Positions 8,261-17,866 of a stretch of DNA of 64,000 nt are shown piece after piece. The stretch's first letter is position 1. Each line of letters opens with the position of its first letter. The stretch comes from Candidatus Fokinia cryptica (lineage in GTDB: Bacteria; Pseudomonadota; Alphaproteobacteria; Rickettsiales; Midichloriaceae). The notes below the pieces were generated by a model that worked only from the letters and a program-made list of their open reading frames with translations, ran no database searches and was not told the DNA's origin. Position numbers and translations under genes: made by a program. Location: assembly GCF_034359305.1 (NCBI RefSeq), contig NZ_CP110343.1, positions 511,055-575,054 of the forward strand, in the 5' to 3' direction.

Positions 8261-9892
8261 ATGGATAAAAAATTTTTTGCTGTACTGCTACTCTGTATAT
8301 CTCTTTTGATTGGGTGGCAGATATTCGTGGTACCGTTCTTTATCAAAGATTCCGAAAAGCAGGAAGCATTAGCAAGAAAGTATGAATACCTAGAACAATC
8401 TGTAGATCTTACGGAGGATACAACTTTACAAAACGTGAATCTTATTGACATAGAGAATGATTTGATAAGAGTTCGTATTAATCCCTTAGGTGTAATATTA
8501 CATGAAGTAAACTTAAAGAAATTCTCCGATCACAATGGAGAAGCGGTAGACCTCTTATATAACAAGCATAATTCTCCACAAAACTATAAATGTATTTTTG
8601 GACTTCATAGTACTTCTTCTGAACAGTTACCTGAAGATTTTTACCCTTCCGCTCAAAGTAATTGGAATCTTTATAAAGCTACTAGAGATAGTGCTACCTT
8701 AGAATTTCAAAATAAGTATGGAGTGAAATTTTATATATCGTTTGAAATAGGAGAAAATTATGTTTTGTCTGTCAAATACTGGTTTGATGGAAAGTTTCCT
8801 ATAAAAATTACCACTTATCCTTCTGTAAAAATTCAAAAAAATACTAAAGAATATCAGTACTCCATAATGTACTTTAAAAATGATAAGCTGTATGAAATAG
8901 GACAATCAGATGATGAAAGGTTGGCCGCTAACGATATTAAATGGCTTGGTATTGGGGAGAAATATTGGCTATTAGCTACTTTTTTTCACCAAACCAGTAG
9001 TATGAAATTTATCGCTAAATCGGTAGAAGTAGAAGGAACAAAATTAATAGGCTATAGAGTGATGATGAGAGCAAATAATGCACTGTCATTAGGGGAAAAA
9101 TCTGAAATATTATTATTCATGGGACCTAAACAACACTCAATAGTGCAACAATGCGAAGAAAAGTATTCTCTAACACTTTTTCGTAAAAATATGGATTTCG
9201 GAGTACTATACTTCATAGTAGTACCGATATACACATTACTTATGGAGATCAATAAATTAACCAATAATTTTGGAGTGTCCATTATATTGCTTACAATTAT
9301 CATTAAAACTTTGCTAGCTCCTATTGCATATTCTGGAGCAAAAAATACTAGGAAAATCAGTCTTATTACTCCAGAGATAGAAAAGATTAAACAACAGTAT
9401 GGAAATGATAAGATAGCGGCACATAATGCTACGATGACGTTATATAAGCGTTATAAAATAAAGCCACTGCGTACACTACTGATGCTTTTAATACAGCTTC
9501 CAATCTTTTTCTCGTTATATAAGATCTTCTCGATAGCGATAGAAATGCGACATGCCCCATTTGCTTTTTGGATTACTGATTTATCGATTCCAGATCCTAG
9601 TAACATCTTTAATTTATTCGGGTTACTTAATATATCACTCCCAAGTATACTGAATTTAAATTTACTGTCTTTGCTTATGGCAGGTACGTTATTTATACAA
9701 CAAAAAGTACAGATGCATGGCGTACCTCAAAGCCCTGAGCACAGTTTAGCATTTAAAATAATGCCTGTTATAATGCTATTCGTATCGCTTTCATTTCCTT
9801 CGGGATTAATGATATATTGGATTACTAGTAACGTATTTTCCATAGTGCAACAGTTTTATATGCGTTATGCATTGAATAATATAAAGTTATAA
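8261..9892 (+). CDS. yidC: membrane protein insertase YidC
   Basis: Inserts and folds inner-membrane proteins, alone or with SecYEG. The frame opens at 8219, but the ATG at 8261 gives the canonical start MDKKFFAVLLLCISLLIGWQ, whose hydrophobic part is TM1, and a 543-residue protein. A large periplasmic domain (about residues 45-320) precedes five C-terminal membrane segments, including the conserved NFGVSIILLTIIIKTLLAPI and the ending FPSGLMIYWITSNVFSIVQQ. The gram-negative architecture is complete. The stop codon is followed immediately by the ATG of nth, so the two genes are almost certainly cotranscribed. The gammaproteobacterial rpmH-rnpA-yidC order is not seen. Confidence 0.95.
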   Translation: MDKKFFAVLLLCISLLIGWQIFVVPFFIKDSEKQEALARKYEYLEQSVDLTEDTTLQNVNLIDIENDLIRVRINPLGVILHEVNLKKFSDHNGEAVDLLYNKHNSPQNYKCIFGLHSTSSEQLPEDFYPSAQSNWNLYKATRDSATLEFQNKYGVKFYISFEIGENYVLSVKYWFDGKFPIKITTYPSVKIQKNTKEYQYSIMYFKNDKLYEIGQSDDERLAANDIKWLGIGEKYWLLATFFHQTSSMKFIAKSVEVEGTKLIGYRVMMRANNALSLGEKSEILLFMGPKQHSIVQQCEEKYSLTLFRKNMDFGVLYFIVVPIYTLLMEINKLTNNFGVSIILLTIIIKTLLAPIAYSGAKNTRKISLITPEIEKIKQQYGNDKIAAHNATMTLYKRYKIKPLRTLLMLLIQLPIFFSLYKIFSIAIEMRHAPFAFWITDLSIPDPSNIFNLFGLLNISLPSILNLNLLSLLMAGTLFIQQKVQMHGVPQSPEHSLAFKIMPVIMLFVSLSFPSGLMIYWITSNVFSIVQQFYMRYALNNIKL

Positions 9893-10525
9893 ATGGGCAA
9901 GACACTACTAAAAAAGAGAGAAATACTTGAAGTATTCGAAATACTTCATTCTTCTATTTTTAAGCCGCAAATAGAACTTAACTACTATAATCCGTTCTCA
10001 CTTTTAGTAGCTGTAATATTATCTGCACAGAGCACCGATATAATGGTTAATAAAGTGACAGATAAATTATTTAGCGTAGCTAAAACTCCTAAAGAATTTA
10101 TAGAATTAGGAGTAGAAAATCTGAAACAGTATATTAAATCTATCAACTACTTTAATGTTAAAGCAAAGCATATTATCGAATGTGCAGTATTACTCCTAAA
10201 TAGAGATATGCCTGATACTCTCGAAGAACTCATCAAACTTCCAGGTATTGGTAGAAAGTCAGCTAATGTAATACTCAATGTAATATTTCATAAAAATACA
10301 ATAGCAGTCGATACTCATGTTTTTAGAGTTTCTAATAGAGTTGGACTTTGTAATACACAAAAACCACTTCAAACTGAACTTATATTAGAAAAGGTAATAC
10401 CAAAGCATTTTTTAAAAGTAGCTCATCACCTTTTAGTGTTACACGGAAGGTATATATGCAAGGCAAAAAAGCCGTTATGTGCAGAATGTAAAATTAATAA
10501 GCTATGCAAATTTTTGAAGATATGA
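9893..10525 (+). CDS. nth: endonuclease III (DNA glycosylase/AP lyase)
   Basis: Removes oxidised pyrimidines in base excision repair. The helix-hairpin-helix LPGIGRKSANVIL (about residues 116-128) carries the catalytic Lys, and the catalytic Asp is in AVDTHVFRVSNR (about 139). The C-terminal four-cysteine cluster with 6-2-5 spacing (CKAKKPLCAECKINKLC) ligates the [4Fe-4S] cluster. At 210 residues it is normal length. The start codon directly abuts the yidC stop, implying translational coupling. Confidence 0.95.
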   Translation: MGKTLLKKREILEVFEILHSSIFKPQIELNYYNPFSLLVAVILSAQSTDIMVNKVTDKLFSVAKTPKEFIELGVENLKQYIKSINYFNVKAKHIIECAVLLLNRDMPDTLEELIKLPGIGRKSANVILNVIFHKNTIAVDTHVFRVSNRVGLCNTQKPLQTELILEKVIPKHFLKVAHHLLVLHGRYICKAKKPLCAECKINKLCKFLKI

Positions 10526-10637
10526 ATGTACAGTAAAGTACTTATTTTGCTCTTTTCTTATTCTTCTTTTTCCTTCACGTATATTATATATTAATAACTT
10601 TTATTCATATCATTAAAAAAACTCTCAGTAATAGGTT

Positions 10638-10657
10638 TTTTATTATTAATAATAAAA
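10638..10657. repeat. 20-bp perfect AT-only palindrome
   Basis: A perfect palindrome made only of A and T (half-site TTTTATTATT) in the 218-nt gap between nth and the Dam-like methylase. It could be a weak terminator for yidC-nth or an operator/promoter element for the methylase. In such AT-rich DNA a chance origin is possible. Confidence 0.3.
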
Positions 10658-10743
10658 TCTTAATAATTTGGTATTATGGCACGATCAAAGAAAAATTATA
10701 AATTAAAACAAGCATACAATTTTTAACGTATAAGTTTCGAAAA

Positions 10744-11565
10744 ATGAAGATTCATAAAATATATACGCCAAAGCCATTTGTGAAATGGGCAGGAGGAAAA
10801 AGAATGATATTAAATGAACTTCTTGCCACTCTACCAAAAAAGATAAATAACTATTACGAGCCTTTTATAGGAGGTGGTGCTTTATTTTTTCAGATTTATA
10901 AAATAGCAAAATATTCTTATCTTTCAGATTTAAATTTTTTCCTTATTGATACATATAATACAATAAAAAATGACGTAACAACACTTATTGAAAAATTGCA
11001 ATATCATGAAGTAAATCACACTAGAGAATATTATTATGAAATTAGAAAGAACTTTCAGTATTCAGATAATTTGATAAAGCATTCTGCTGAATTTATATAT
11101 CTTATGAAAACATGCTATAATGGACTTTATAGAGTGAATAAGGATAATAGATTCAACACTCCTATTGGAAATTATAAAAAGCCTAATATTTGTGATAGTA
11201 CAAATTTAGTAGCAGTTGCGAAAGCACTTAAAATGACCGATATTCGGTGTCAAGATTTTGAATGTATAAAACCTAAAAAAGATGATTTCGTCTATTTTGA
11301 CCCTCCATATAACCCTATCCAAAATAACTCTTTTGTGAAATATACTGAACATGGATTTCATGAACAAGAACAGGTCAGACTTAGGGATTTTGCAGTAATG
11401 CTTGGAAATAAAGGTGTTAATGTGATGATTTCTAATTCTGATACCACTCTTATTAAAGAGCTTTATTCCAATTTTAAAAGTCGGAAAATTTCAGCACCGA
11501 GAATGATAAATTGTAAAACAAATGGTAGAAAATCAGTATTTGAAGTGTTAATAACAAACTATTAG
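10744..11565 (+). CDS. Dam-family (D12 class) adenine-N6 DNA methyltransferase
   Basis: A 273-residue member of the D12 class, like Dam and phage-borne DpnM/Dam enzymes. N-terminal PFVKWAGGKRMIL and EPFIGGGALFF (AdoMet-binding motif I, FxGxG) come first, and catalytic motif IV DPPY lies in DFVYFDPPYNP at about residue 184. It ends with the family's SNSDTTLIKELY and MINCKTNGRKSVFEVLI segments. GATC is the usual target, but this is not provable here. No restriction endonuclease gene is adjacent, so it looks like an orphan methylase. It is convergent with the giant protein gene, 26 nt away. Orphan Dam enzymes may act in regulation, repair or phage defence; transfer from a phage is possible. Confidence 0.88.
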   Translation: MKIHKIYTPKPFVKWAGGKRMILNELLATLPKKINNYYEPFIGGGALFFQIYKIAKYSYLSDLNFFLIDTYNTIKNDVTTLIEKLQYHEVNHTREYYYEIRKNFQYSDNLIKHSAEFIYLMKTCYNGLYRVNKDNRFNTPIGNYKKPNICDSTNLVAVAKALKMTDIRCQDFECIKPKKDDFVYFDPPYNPIQNNSFVKYTEHGFHEQEQVRLRDFAVMLGNKGVNVMISNSDTTLIKELYSNFKSRKISAPRMINCKTNGRKSVFEVLITNY

Positions 11566-11591
11566 ATTTGTTTTTATTTATTATCATTTTG

Positions 11592-14500
11592 TTATAAAAA
11601 TTTTCCATCTTTTCCTTTTGTTCTGTTTATAGAACTAATTCTTGAAAGAAAACTTCTATCAGACGGTATTATTCTACCTAAAATACTTTTAGCTCGTTTA
11701 CTTATTGGAGCATTTATTACCATCGTATTACTTTTATCTCTTACCTCTTTACTCTTTATTTGCTCATATAATTTCTTTTTCAAATTACTATATTCATCAC
11801 TTTCAATTACCTTTACTAAGGAATCATCAGTAGCACACTTAAAATCTAAGATAAGTTTACGCTCTTGTTTTTCAGCATCCAATTCTTTTAATGATGCTTC
11901 GTATATCAATTCCAGATTCTTAACTTCCGCCCTCTCCTCAAGAGTTATGCTATTTCGTAATTTATCAAATGCTATTTTTCGTTCTTTTTTATCTGTAGGT
12001 AATTTTTCTAATAATTTAAATAAACGTTCTGCACAATTTGAGATTGCTACAAATTTGGTATTTAAAGGCTCTTTAACTTCTTTTTCAGAATTCTCCAATA
12101 AAATAAGTTGTTCCTTAAAATTCTCTAATTTTTCTTCTAACTCTTGAATCTTTTCTGCAACTGCAAGAACTGCTTTTGCTTCTTTTATTGTATTAATTTC
12201 AGATTTTGATAATTCTCCTTGCATTTTTTTTATTTTTTTAAGATTTTGTACAAGATATAAATCCTTGATAATTTTCGAATTTTCTGCAGGTTTAATATCT
12301 TTCACAAGTTTCTCATTTCGTTGTAACCACTGTTGCATTTCCAATATTTGTGTTTTTTTATAACGATCAACATATGTTTTATTATTAAAAGTAGCAATTT
12401 CCTCTTGTAATTTTGTTATTTTATAGGATAAGTCAGATATTTCAGTATTTTCCGACAATTTTTTGAATTTCTGTGTTATCTCACTTTTCTTAGAATTAAT
12501 TTCATTTTCTATTTTCTCTAACGTATCACCAGTTATTTCTTCTTGGTTATTTAAAGCCAAAATCCCTCTAAGTTTAGATATCTCGTTTTCTATTCCTTTT
12601 ATTGTATCAATATCTCTTTCTTTTTCTAATAGAGATGTAATTATCTTGGAATTGTCATCCAATATTTTCTCATTTGCTTTTAAAATTGGTTTATATAAAG
12701 CTGCCCTCTTTGCTATTTCTAAAAATTCAGAAGAATGTTTTATATATTCTACCACACCTTTATCATGCCGTTTTGTATCGAGCTGATTTCTAACACTATC
12801 ATTCCATATCTGTTTTAAAGTTTCGTAACCACTTCCGTCTTTAATTGCATTTCTAAAAGATTGTATTGCATCCTTCTGAGATGAAGTCAAATTTTCTATA
12901 ACGCTCAGTATCGCATTATCTGCTTTAGATTTTGCAAATTCCATATCTTGAATATCTTTTTTCTCTCTTTCCTCTAATACCGCAACAACTTCTTTAGCTT
13001 CTTCTAATCTCATCATAGCTATCCTAAGAATTTCATTTTTTTCGGTAGCTGCATTTTCTAAACTATCTCTCTTTTTTAATAAATCTAAAAATATTTTTCT
13101 TTCATTCTGAACTTTTTGTATCTTTTGACTGTATCCATACATTTCGTATTGTGTTCTGGATTCTTTGATTGGTAGAACTGGTTCTTTTACAATTTCACCA
13201 GTCGTGGATGCTAAAATAGCTTTTTCCTCTTCTACCTCACTTCTTTTACTTTCCACTATCAAAGAATCAACTTTTCCTTCGGCTACTGAATCACCTTTTT
13301 CCATTTTAATTGAGTCAGTAATAGCAGTATCTTCTAGTTTTTTAACCTCTTCCGTAGATTTCTCTTTTTTCTTAAATAATTTAACTGCAGCTCCAACAGC
13401 TACATCAGCGATTCCATAAAATGAAAAGAAGGAATTGGTGAAAAGTACTGCACCAACTAATGGCATAGGAGCAACAATTGCAGTTGCAGTTAAAACTCCA
13501 CATAATGCTAACGTTTTGGCAGCTATTCTCTTAATTGAAGAATCAAATAATTTCTTAGTATTTATACTATCTCCTTTAGCTAAAGATGAGTAAGTATTTT
13601 TCAGGTTCTCATTATACTTTAGTTGTCCTTCAAAATCATCTAGCATCATAGAAGAAGTAGAAAGCGCTACGCTAGGCGCTAAGTAAGCCCATATTATAGA
13701 AAAAATACTCTTAGTAAAGTTTGTTGCAAATTCGTTAAGTGTAGCTGTAGTAATTAACTCTTTCTCTCTTATATCGAGTGTATCTTGATATTTCTTATAT
13801 TCTTTTGCTGATTTAAATAATGTAGATCCAATTACAACAGCATTCTTCACAGGTAATCCCACACTGTTTAATCCTTCAGTAGTTGCGGTAATAAGAGGTG
13901 CAACTCCTGTTGTACTTAAGTTATTCATAAAATTTCCTACTGTAGCCGCTCTAAATGCGCTTTTAGCAACGCTCCCTGCTTTATACAGCCAGGCAATGGT
14001 TGATTTATTTACCTCTTCTTCAAGCTTATCTTGAAGTTTTTCTTTACTTCTTTGTAATTTCTCCAAAAGTATTAGTTTTTTCTCCAATTCAAGTTGTTTC
14101 TCACTTAAGTCTTTTATTATTTGATAGTCAGGATGCTCTCTTCTATCCTTAAGATGACTTTTATTCGCTATCTTCAAAGAATTAAGAGTATCTCTTGTTT
14201 TTTGAAGTTCTTTTTTAGCTTCTTCTACTTTAAGCTCTTTTATTCCCACAACTGCAGTAAGCAATTTTTGAAATTTCTCTCGAGAGCTACCACTGTCATC
14301 CTTCATTTCTTCAAAATTTTCTTTCTGAACTGCGAGTGTTTGTGCTAAAGCTCCGTAATCATGAGTAAGTAGTTCATCTTCTAATTTCTTTAATTTCTGA
14401 GAAAGAGTAGTAGCCCGCAACCGAAAATCTTCTCTATATTCGCTTTGTTCTTTTAAAATTCCACGAACTTTATTTTGCTCTGCTATATCTTTTTTGATTT

Positions 14501-17500
14501 TATCTTGTTTATCATTTAATTCTTTAATGTTTACGTTTATCTCAGCACTATCCTCTTTTGATATAATATTTTCTTGTATCTTTTTATCTAAAAGTACTTT
14601 TTTACTCAATATTTCGTTTTGAAGTTTTATCTGCCCTTTTTCAAGGCTATCGCTTACTATTAGAGGAGTTCCAATATATTCAATGGCGATATCTTCATCG
14701 TTTACTACTACAGATTCTACCACAGCGGCATTTAACCTAACTTTTTCAAAATGAATTTTTTCGATTATTGTGTCTTTTTCCAAATTTCCAAGGTCAAAAT
14801 TAGTATCTTTCATTTTTAACTGCTTAAGATAGCATTTATCAAATTGACTGCCCTTTATATCACTATCATGTATCCTTAATTTTTTACTTACTATGAGAGC
14901 ATTGAATTCTGAGTTTGGAAGCGTGCAACTTGTAATATCCATCGCTTCTATATCAGAATTTTCAGCTTTAAAAGCCAATACTGAGTCCTTCATCACTATT
15001 GATCTCCCATTGCATTCTTTCATTTGTATTGAATGTTTTTTATGAGATAAAATATCTAACTTCTTTTTATATAATTCTTCTATACGCTCCTTCATTTCTA
15101 TGCTAACAAAGTTTTTTATACCAAAAAATTGAGAATCTCCTACATTTGAATCATCTTTTACCACTCCCTTTTGCACTCTCTTTTCTCCTTTTTTTGGTAT
15201 CCATTCCTCAAACTCTTTTAAAAGAGTACCTTGCTTTATAACACCAAATCCAACAAAACGCTTATCAGCTGCATACTGCTTAAAAATTTCCTCCCTTGCA
15301 TCATTCCATAATTTATTTTCTATAGAATGTTTCGCATCAAACGTCATGATTGTCTTACAGTCAATAAAAGTAGCTGTTCCAATATCTCCGGTAAAAGTAT
15401 TATCTCCAAGAAAAATACAATTCTTAAACGTGCAATTCTTAATTGTAGTTGGTGGAAGATCGTAAAATACTACATTTTCGTACACTGTATCAGTTTCTAT
15501 TCTAGAAAGAATATCACATTTCTCCCATTTATCACCTTGCCTTAAAGTAGACTGAGGAGTCCATAAATCAGCCTCTAGAAAGCTCAATTCCTTGCTTAAT
15601 TCTCTATACTTTTCTATTTTTTCTAAAATTTCTTTTTCTTTTTCCGTTTTTTTAGAATTTCCTGATATTTCTAGACTTTTGGCCATTAAAGCAAATTCAA
15701 ATTCCTGTGAATTTGCTTCAAATGATTTTTCGCCAAAGTATGACTTTCCATATATATCTGTAATATCAGCTTTTAAGATACTAGATAAATCAACTATTTG
15801 TTGGCGCTTTACACCTATTAATTCATTTTGTTTCGCCAAGAGTAAATCTGTAGCTACCATCCATTTGATTGGTGAACCTTCATGAAAATCCTTATGTTCT
15901 TTCAGCTTTAATTGACTTCCATATACATCTTTATAATCCTTTATATCATGGTTAGTGAAAAAAAATTTACCTCTTGCCAGCACAACTTCAGAATCCTTAA
16001 AAGAAGTTCTTGTTAATGAACAATCCTCAATTTGAGAATAGAAAAAATGAGTTTTAGAACAATCTGCACCTTCTAAATTACACTTTTTAAATTTTACATT
16101 TTGATACTTCCCATCACTAAGCTTCGCGTTTGGCATTTTGCAATTTTCGAATGTTACGTTTTCAAATTCTAGTGCTTCTAAATCACAATTTGAAAGATCA
16201 CAATTTGTAAAAACAATATCCTTAAATTTTGTCTTTCCCTTAAAAGATGCATTAGAAAAAGAAACTTCAGTAAATTTTCCACCCTCAATAGTAACATCAT
16301 TAAAGGTGCTATTTTCAAGTTTAGAATTAGTCCATATAGGATTTTTTATTGTAGTTTTACTAAAAGATGAGCTACTTAAATCACATTTATCAAGTGTCAT
16401 ATTTCTCAAAAGAGCTTTTTCAAATTTTATCTCTTTACCTTCTAGAAATTGATCTTTTATATTGCTTTTTATATTAAGTTCTCCAACTTCTACATTGGTG
16501 AACACGCTTTCAGTAAGCTTACAGTTCTCAATATTGCAAGAATTGAAAGTTGTATCATTAAATTTAAGTTTAGATAAATCTGGTATAATTTCTTCTTTTT
16601 TTTGCACAGCTTGAAAATTTTCAATTTTCACTTGATCGAAAATTGCACTATTCATATCGCAATCGCTAACTTGCATATTCTGAATTGCTACTTTTTCAAG
16701 TTTAGCTTCAGAAAAGGTCATTTTCTTATTACCACCGACTACACTAAAATTTTCAATATGCATTAATTGTTCTGTACCCTTAATATGCAATTCATCTAAT
16801 GCACAATTTTGAAATTCGAGATTTTGGATAGAACTATTATCGATTTTTATTTTTTTGCAATCTACTAAAGATTCATTTATAGAGCCAATTTTTAAATTTT
16901 TAATATTTGCTTCTTTAAAAGCTGTACCGTTTAACGTGCAATTTTGAAACTCAAGCGTATCAATTTTACTTTTATCAAAATTCATATTGAGGCACTTGCA
17001 TTCTTGCTCTTTCAAGGAATTTTCTATTTTAATAGAAGAAGCTGATAAATTTTGAAAAGATAGATTTGATAATTCATAATTCATAATCCTAGCATCTTTT
17101 ACTTTAGCATCCTGAAAATTAGCATTCTCTAAATTTTTAAGAGTGGCAGATTTTAGTACAAAATCGTCACAATCTATTTTATTAAAATTCACACCTTTAA
17201 GCTCACTATCGGTAGCAGTGAATTTTAGAAGCTTTGCAGACTGAAATACGCTATCTTCTAAATTACATTTTTCTAAATTTATCTCTTTACCAGTGACCGT
17301 TGAAAAATTAGATTTACTTAAAGTTGTTTCTACTACTTTTAAATTGTCTAAAACAGCTTTAGAAGCATTAAATTGCTCAAATTGACATTTTTTTAAAATT
17401 ACATCAGAAAGTTTCGATTTTAGAAAATTCACATCAGTTCCTTTGCAATTTTCAAAGCTTACTTCGTTTATGGTGGAATCTTGAAAATTGCAATTTTCAG

Positions 17501-17792
17501 TACTAAGGTCGTTACCAATAAATTTAGAATTTATAAATGTAGTATTACCAAATTCTAAACCTATGAGGGAGAATTGTGAAAAATCAGAATTTTTAATTTC
17601 AGTATTAATGAATTCATAATCTCTTAGCTCTCTTTTTTCATTCGATTTAAAATCTTCTATCACGGCATTACGAAATCTCATCCGTTTTGAAAGGTTTTCC
17701 TCAAGCCATTCTTCAGTTACTTTAACGTTGGTTTTCTCTAAATCACTACCTATGTATGTGAGTTGACCCTTTTTCATATGAGGTATCAGCAA
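11592..17792 (-). CDS. giant pentapeptide-repeat / coiled-coil / membrane protein
   Basis: A single intact 2066-residue frame, by far the largest complete gene here. Architecture read by eye: residues about 40-620 and 760-1030 are long runs of degenerate pentapeptide repeats (recurring F/L every fifth residue, with NCxL and xxNFxx elements), predicted to form right-handed quadrilateral beta-helices, split by a helical insert at about 645-745. Residues 1050-1265 are charged coiled coil. Residues 1277-1475 hold several hydrophobic segments (for example FSIIWAYLAPSVAL and PMPLVGAVLFTNSFFSFYGI). Residues 1550-2010 are a second long coiled coil, followed by a basic tail. No signal peptide is seen. 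It follows the SuhB-like gene by 74 nt. Function unknown; host-directed effector or surface/structural protein are guesses. Confidence 0.85.
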   Translation of the reverse strand: MLIPHMKKGQLTYIGSDLEKTNVKVTEEWLEENLSKRMRFRNAVIEDFKSNEKRELRDYEFINTEIKNSDFSQFSLIGLEFGNTTFINSKFIGNDLSTENCNFQDSTINEVSFENCKGTDVNFLKSKLSDVILKKCQFEQFNASKAVLDNLKVVETTLSKSNFSTVTGKEINLEKCNLEDSVFQSAKLLKFTATDSELKGVNFNKIDCDDFVLKSATLKNLENANFQDAKVKDARIMNYELSNLSFQNLSASSIKIENSLKEQECKCLNMNFDKSKIDTLEFQNCTLNGTAFKEANIKNLKIGSINESLVDCKKIKIDNSSIQNLEFQNCALDELHIKGTEQLMHIENFSVVGGNKKMTFSEAKLEKVAIQNMQVSDCDMNSAIFDQVKIENFQAVQKKEEIIPDLSKLKFNDTTFNSCNIENCKLTESVFTNVEVGELNIKSNIKDQFLEGKEIKFEKALLRNMTLDKCDLSSSSFSKTTIKNPIWTNSKLENSTFNDVTIEGGKFTEVSFSNASFKGKTKFKDIVFTNCDLSNCDLEALEFENVTFENCKMPNAKLSDGKYQNVKFKKCNLEGADCSKTHFFYSQIEDCSLTRTSFKDSEVVLARGKFFFTNHDIKDYKDVYGSQLKLKEHKDFHEGSPIKWMVATDLLLAKQNELIGVKRQQIVDLSSILKADITDIYGKSYFGEKSFEANSQEFEFALMAKSLEISGNSKKTEKEKEILEKIEKYRELSKELSFLEADLWTPQSTLRQGDKWEKCDILSRIETDTVYENVVFYDLPPTTIKNCTFKNCIFLGDNTFTGDIGTATFIDCKTIMTFDAKHSIENKLWNDAREEIFKQYAADKRFVGFGVIKQGTLLKEFEEWIPKKGEKRVQKGVVKDDSNVGDSQFFGIKNFVSIEMKERIEELYKKKLDILSHKKHSIQMKECNGRSIVMKDSVLAFKAENSDIEAMDITSCTLPNSEFNALIVSKKLRIHDSDIKGSQFDKCYLKQLKMKDTNFDLGNLEKDTIIEKIHFEKVRLNAAVVESVVVNDEDIAIEYIGTPLIVSDSLEKGQIKLQNEILSKKVLLDKKIQENIISKEDSAEINVNIKELNDKQDKIKKDIAEQNKVRGILKEQSEYREDFRLRATTLSQKLKKLEDELLTHDYGALAQTLAVQKENFEEMKDDSGSSREKFQKLLTAVVGIKELKVEEAKKELQKTRDTLNSLKIANKSHLKDRREHPDYQIIKDLSEKQLELEKKLILLEKLQRSKEKLQDKLEEEVNKSTIAWLYKAGSVAKSAFRAATVGNFMNNLSTTGVAPLITATTEGLNSVGLPVKNAVVIGSTLFKSAKEYKKYQDTLDIREKELITTATLNEFATNFTKSIFSIIWAYLAPSVALSTSSMMLDDFEGQLKYNENLKNTYSSLAKGDSINTKKLFDSSIKRIAAKTLALCGVLTATAIVAPMPLVGAVLFTNSFFSFYGIADVAVGAAVKLFKKKEKSTEEVKKLEDTAITDSIKMEKGDSVAEGKVDSLIVESKRSEVEEEKAILASTTGEIVKEPVLPIKESRTQYEMYGYSQKIQKVQNERKIFLDLLKKRDSLENAATEKNEILRIAMMRLEEAKEVVAVLEEREKKDIQDMEFAKSKADNAILSVIENLTSSQKDAIQSFRNAIKDGSGYETLKQIWNDSVRNQLDTKRHDKGVVEYIKHSSEFLEIAKRAALYKPILKANEKILDDNSKIITSLLEKERDIDTIKGIENEISKLRGILALNNQEEITGDTLEKIENEINSKKSEITQKFKKLSENTEISDLSYKITKLQEEIATFNNKTYVDRYKKTQILEMQQWLQRNEKLVKDIKPAENSKIIKDLYLVQNLKKIKKMQGELSKSEINTIKEAKAVLAVAEKIQELEEKLENFKEQLILLENSEKEVKEPLNTKFVAISNCAERLFKLLEKLPTDKKERKIAFDKLRNSITLEERAEVKNLELIYEASLKELDAEKQERKLILDFKCATDDSLVKVIESDEYSNLKKKLYEQIKSKEVRDKSNTMVINAPISKRAKSILGRIIPSDRSFLSRISSINRTKGKDGKFL

Positions 17793-17866
17793 TGCTATTT
17801 AACATTAAGTATATAGTAGTTTTAATATTAAGTAAATGATATTGAACGTCATTTAACTCAAAATTC

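Noticed and set aside
10744..17792. Restriction-modification or other defence island built on the Dam-like methylase and the giant gene
   Set aside because: No nuclease, ATPase or specificity-subunit motif was seen in the giant protein or nearby genes; the pairing is only by position.
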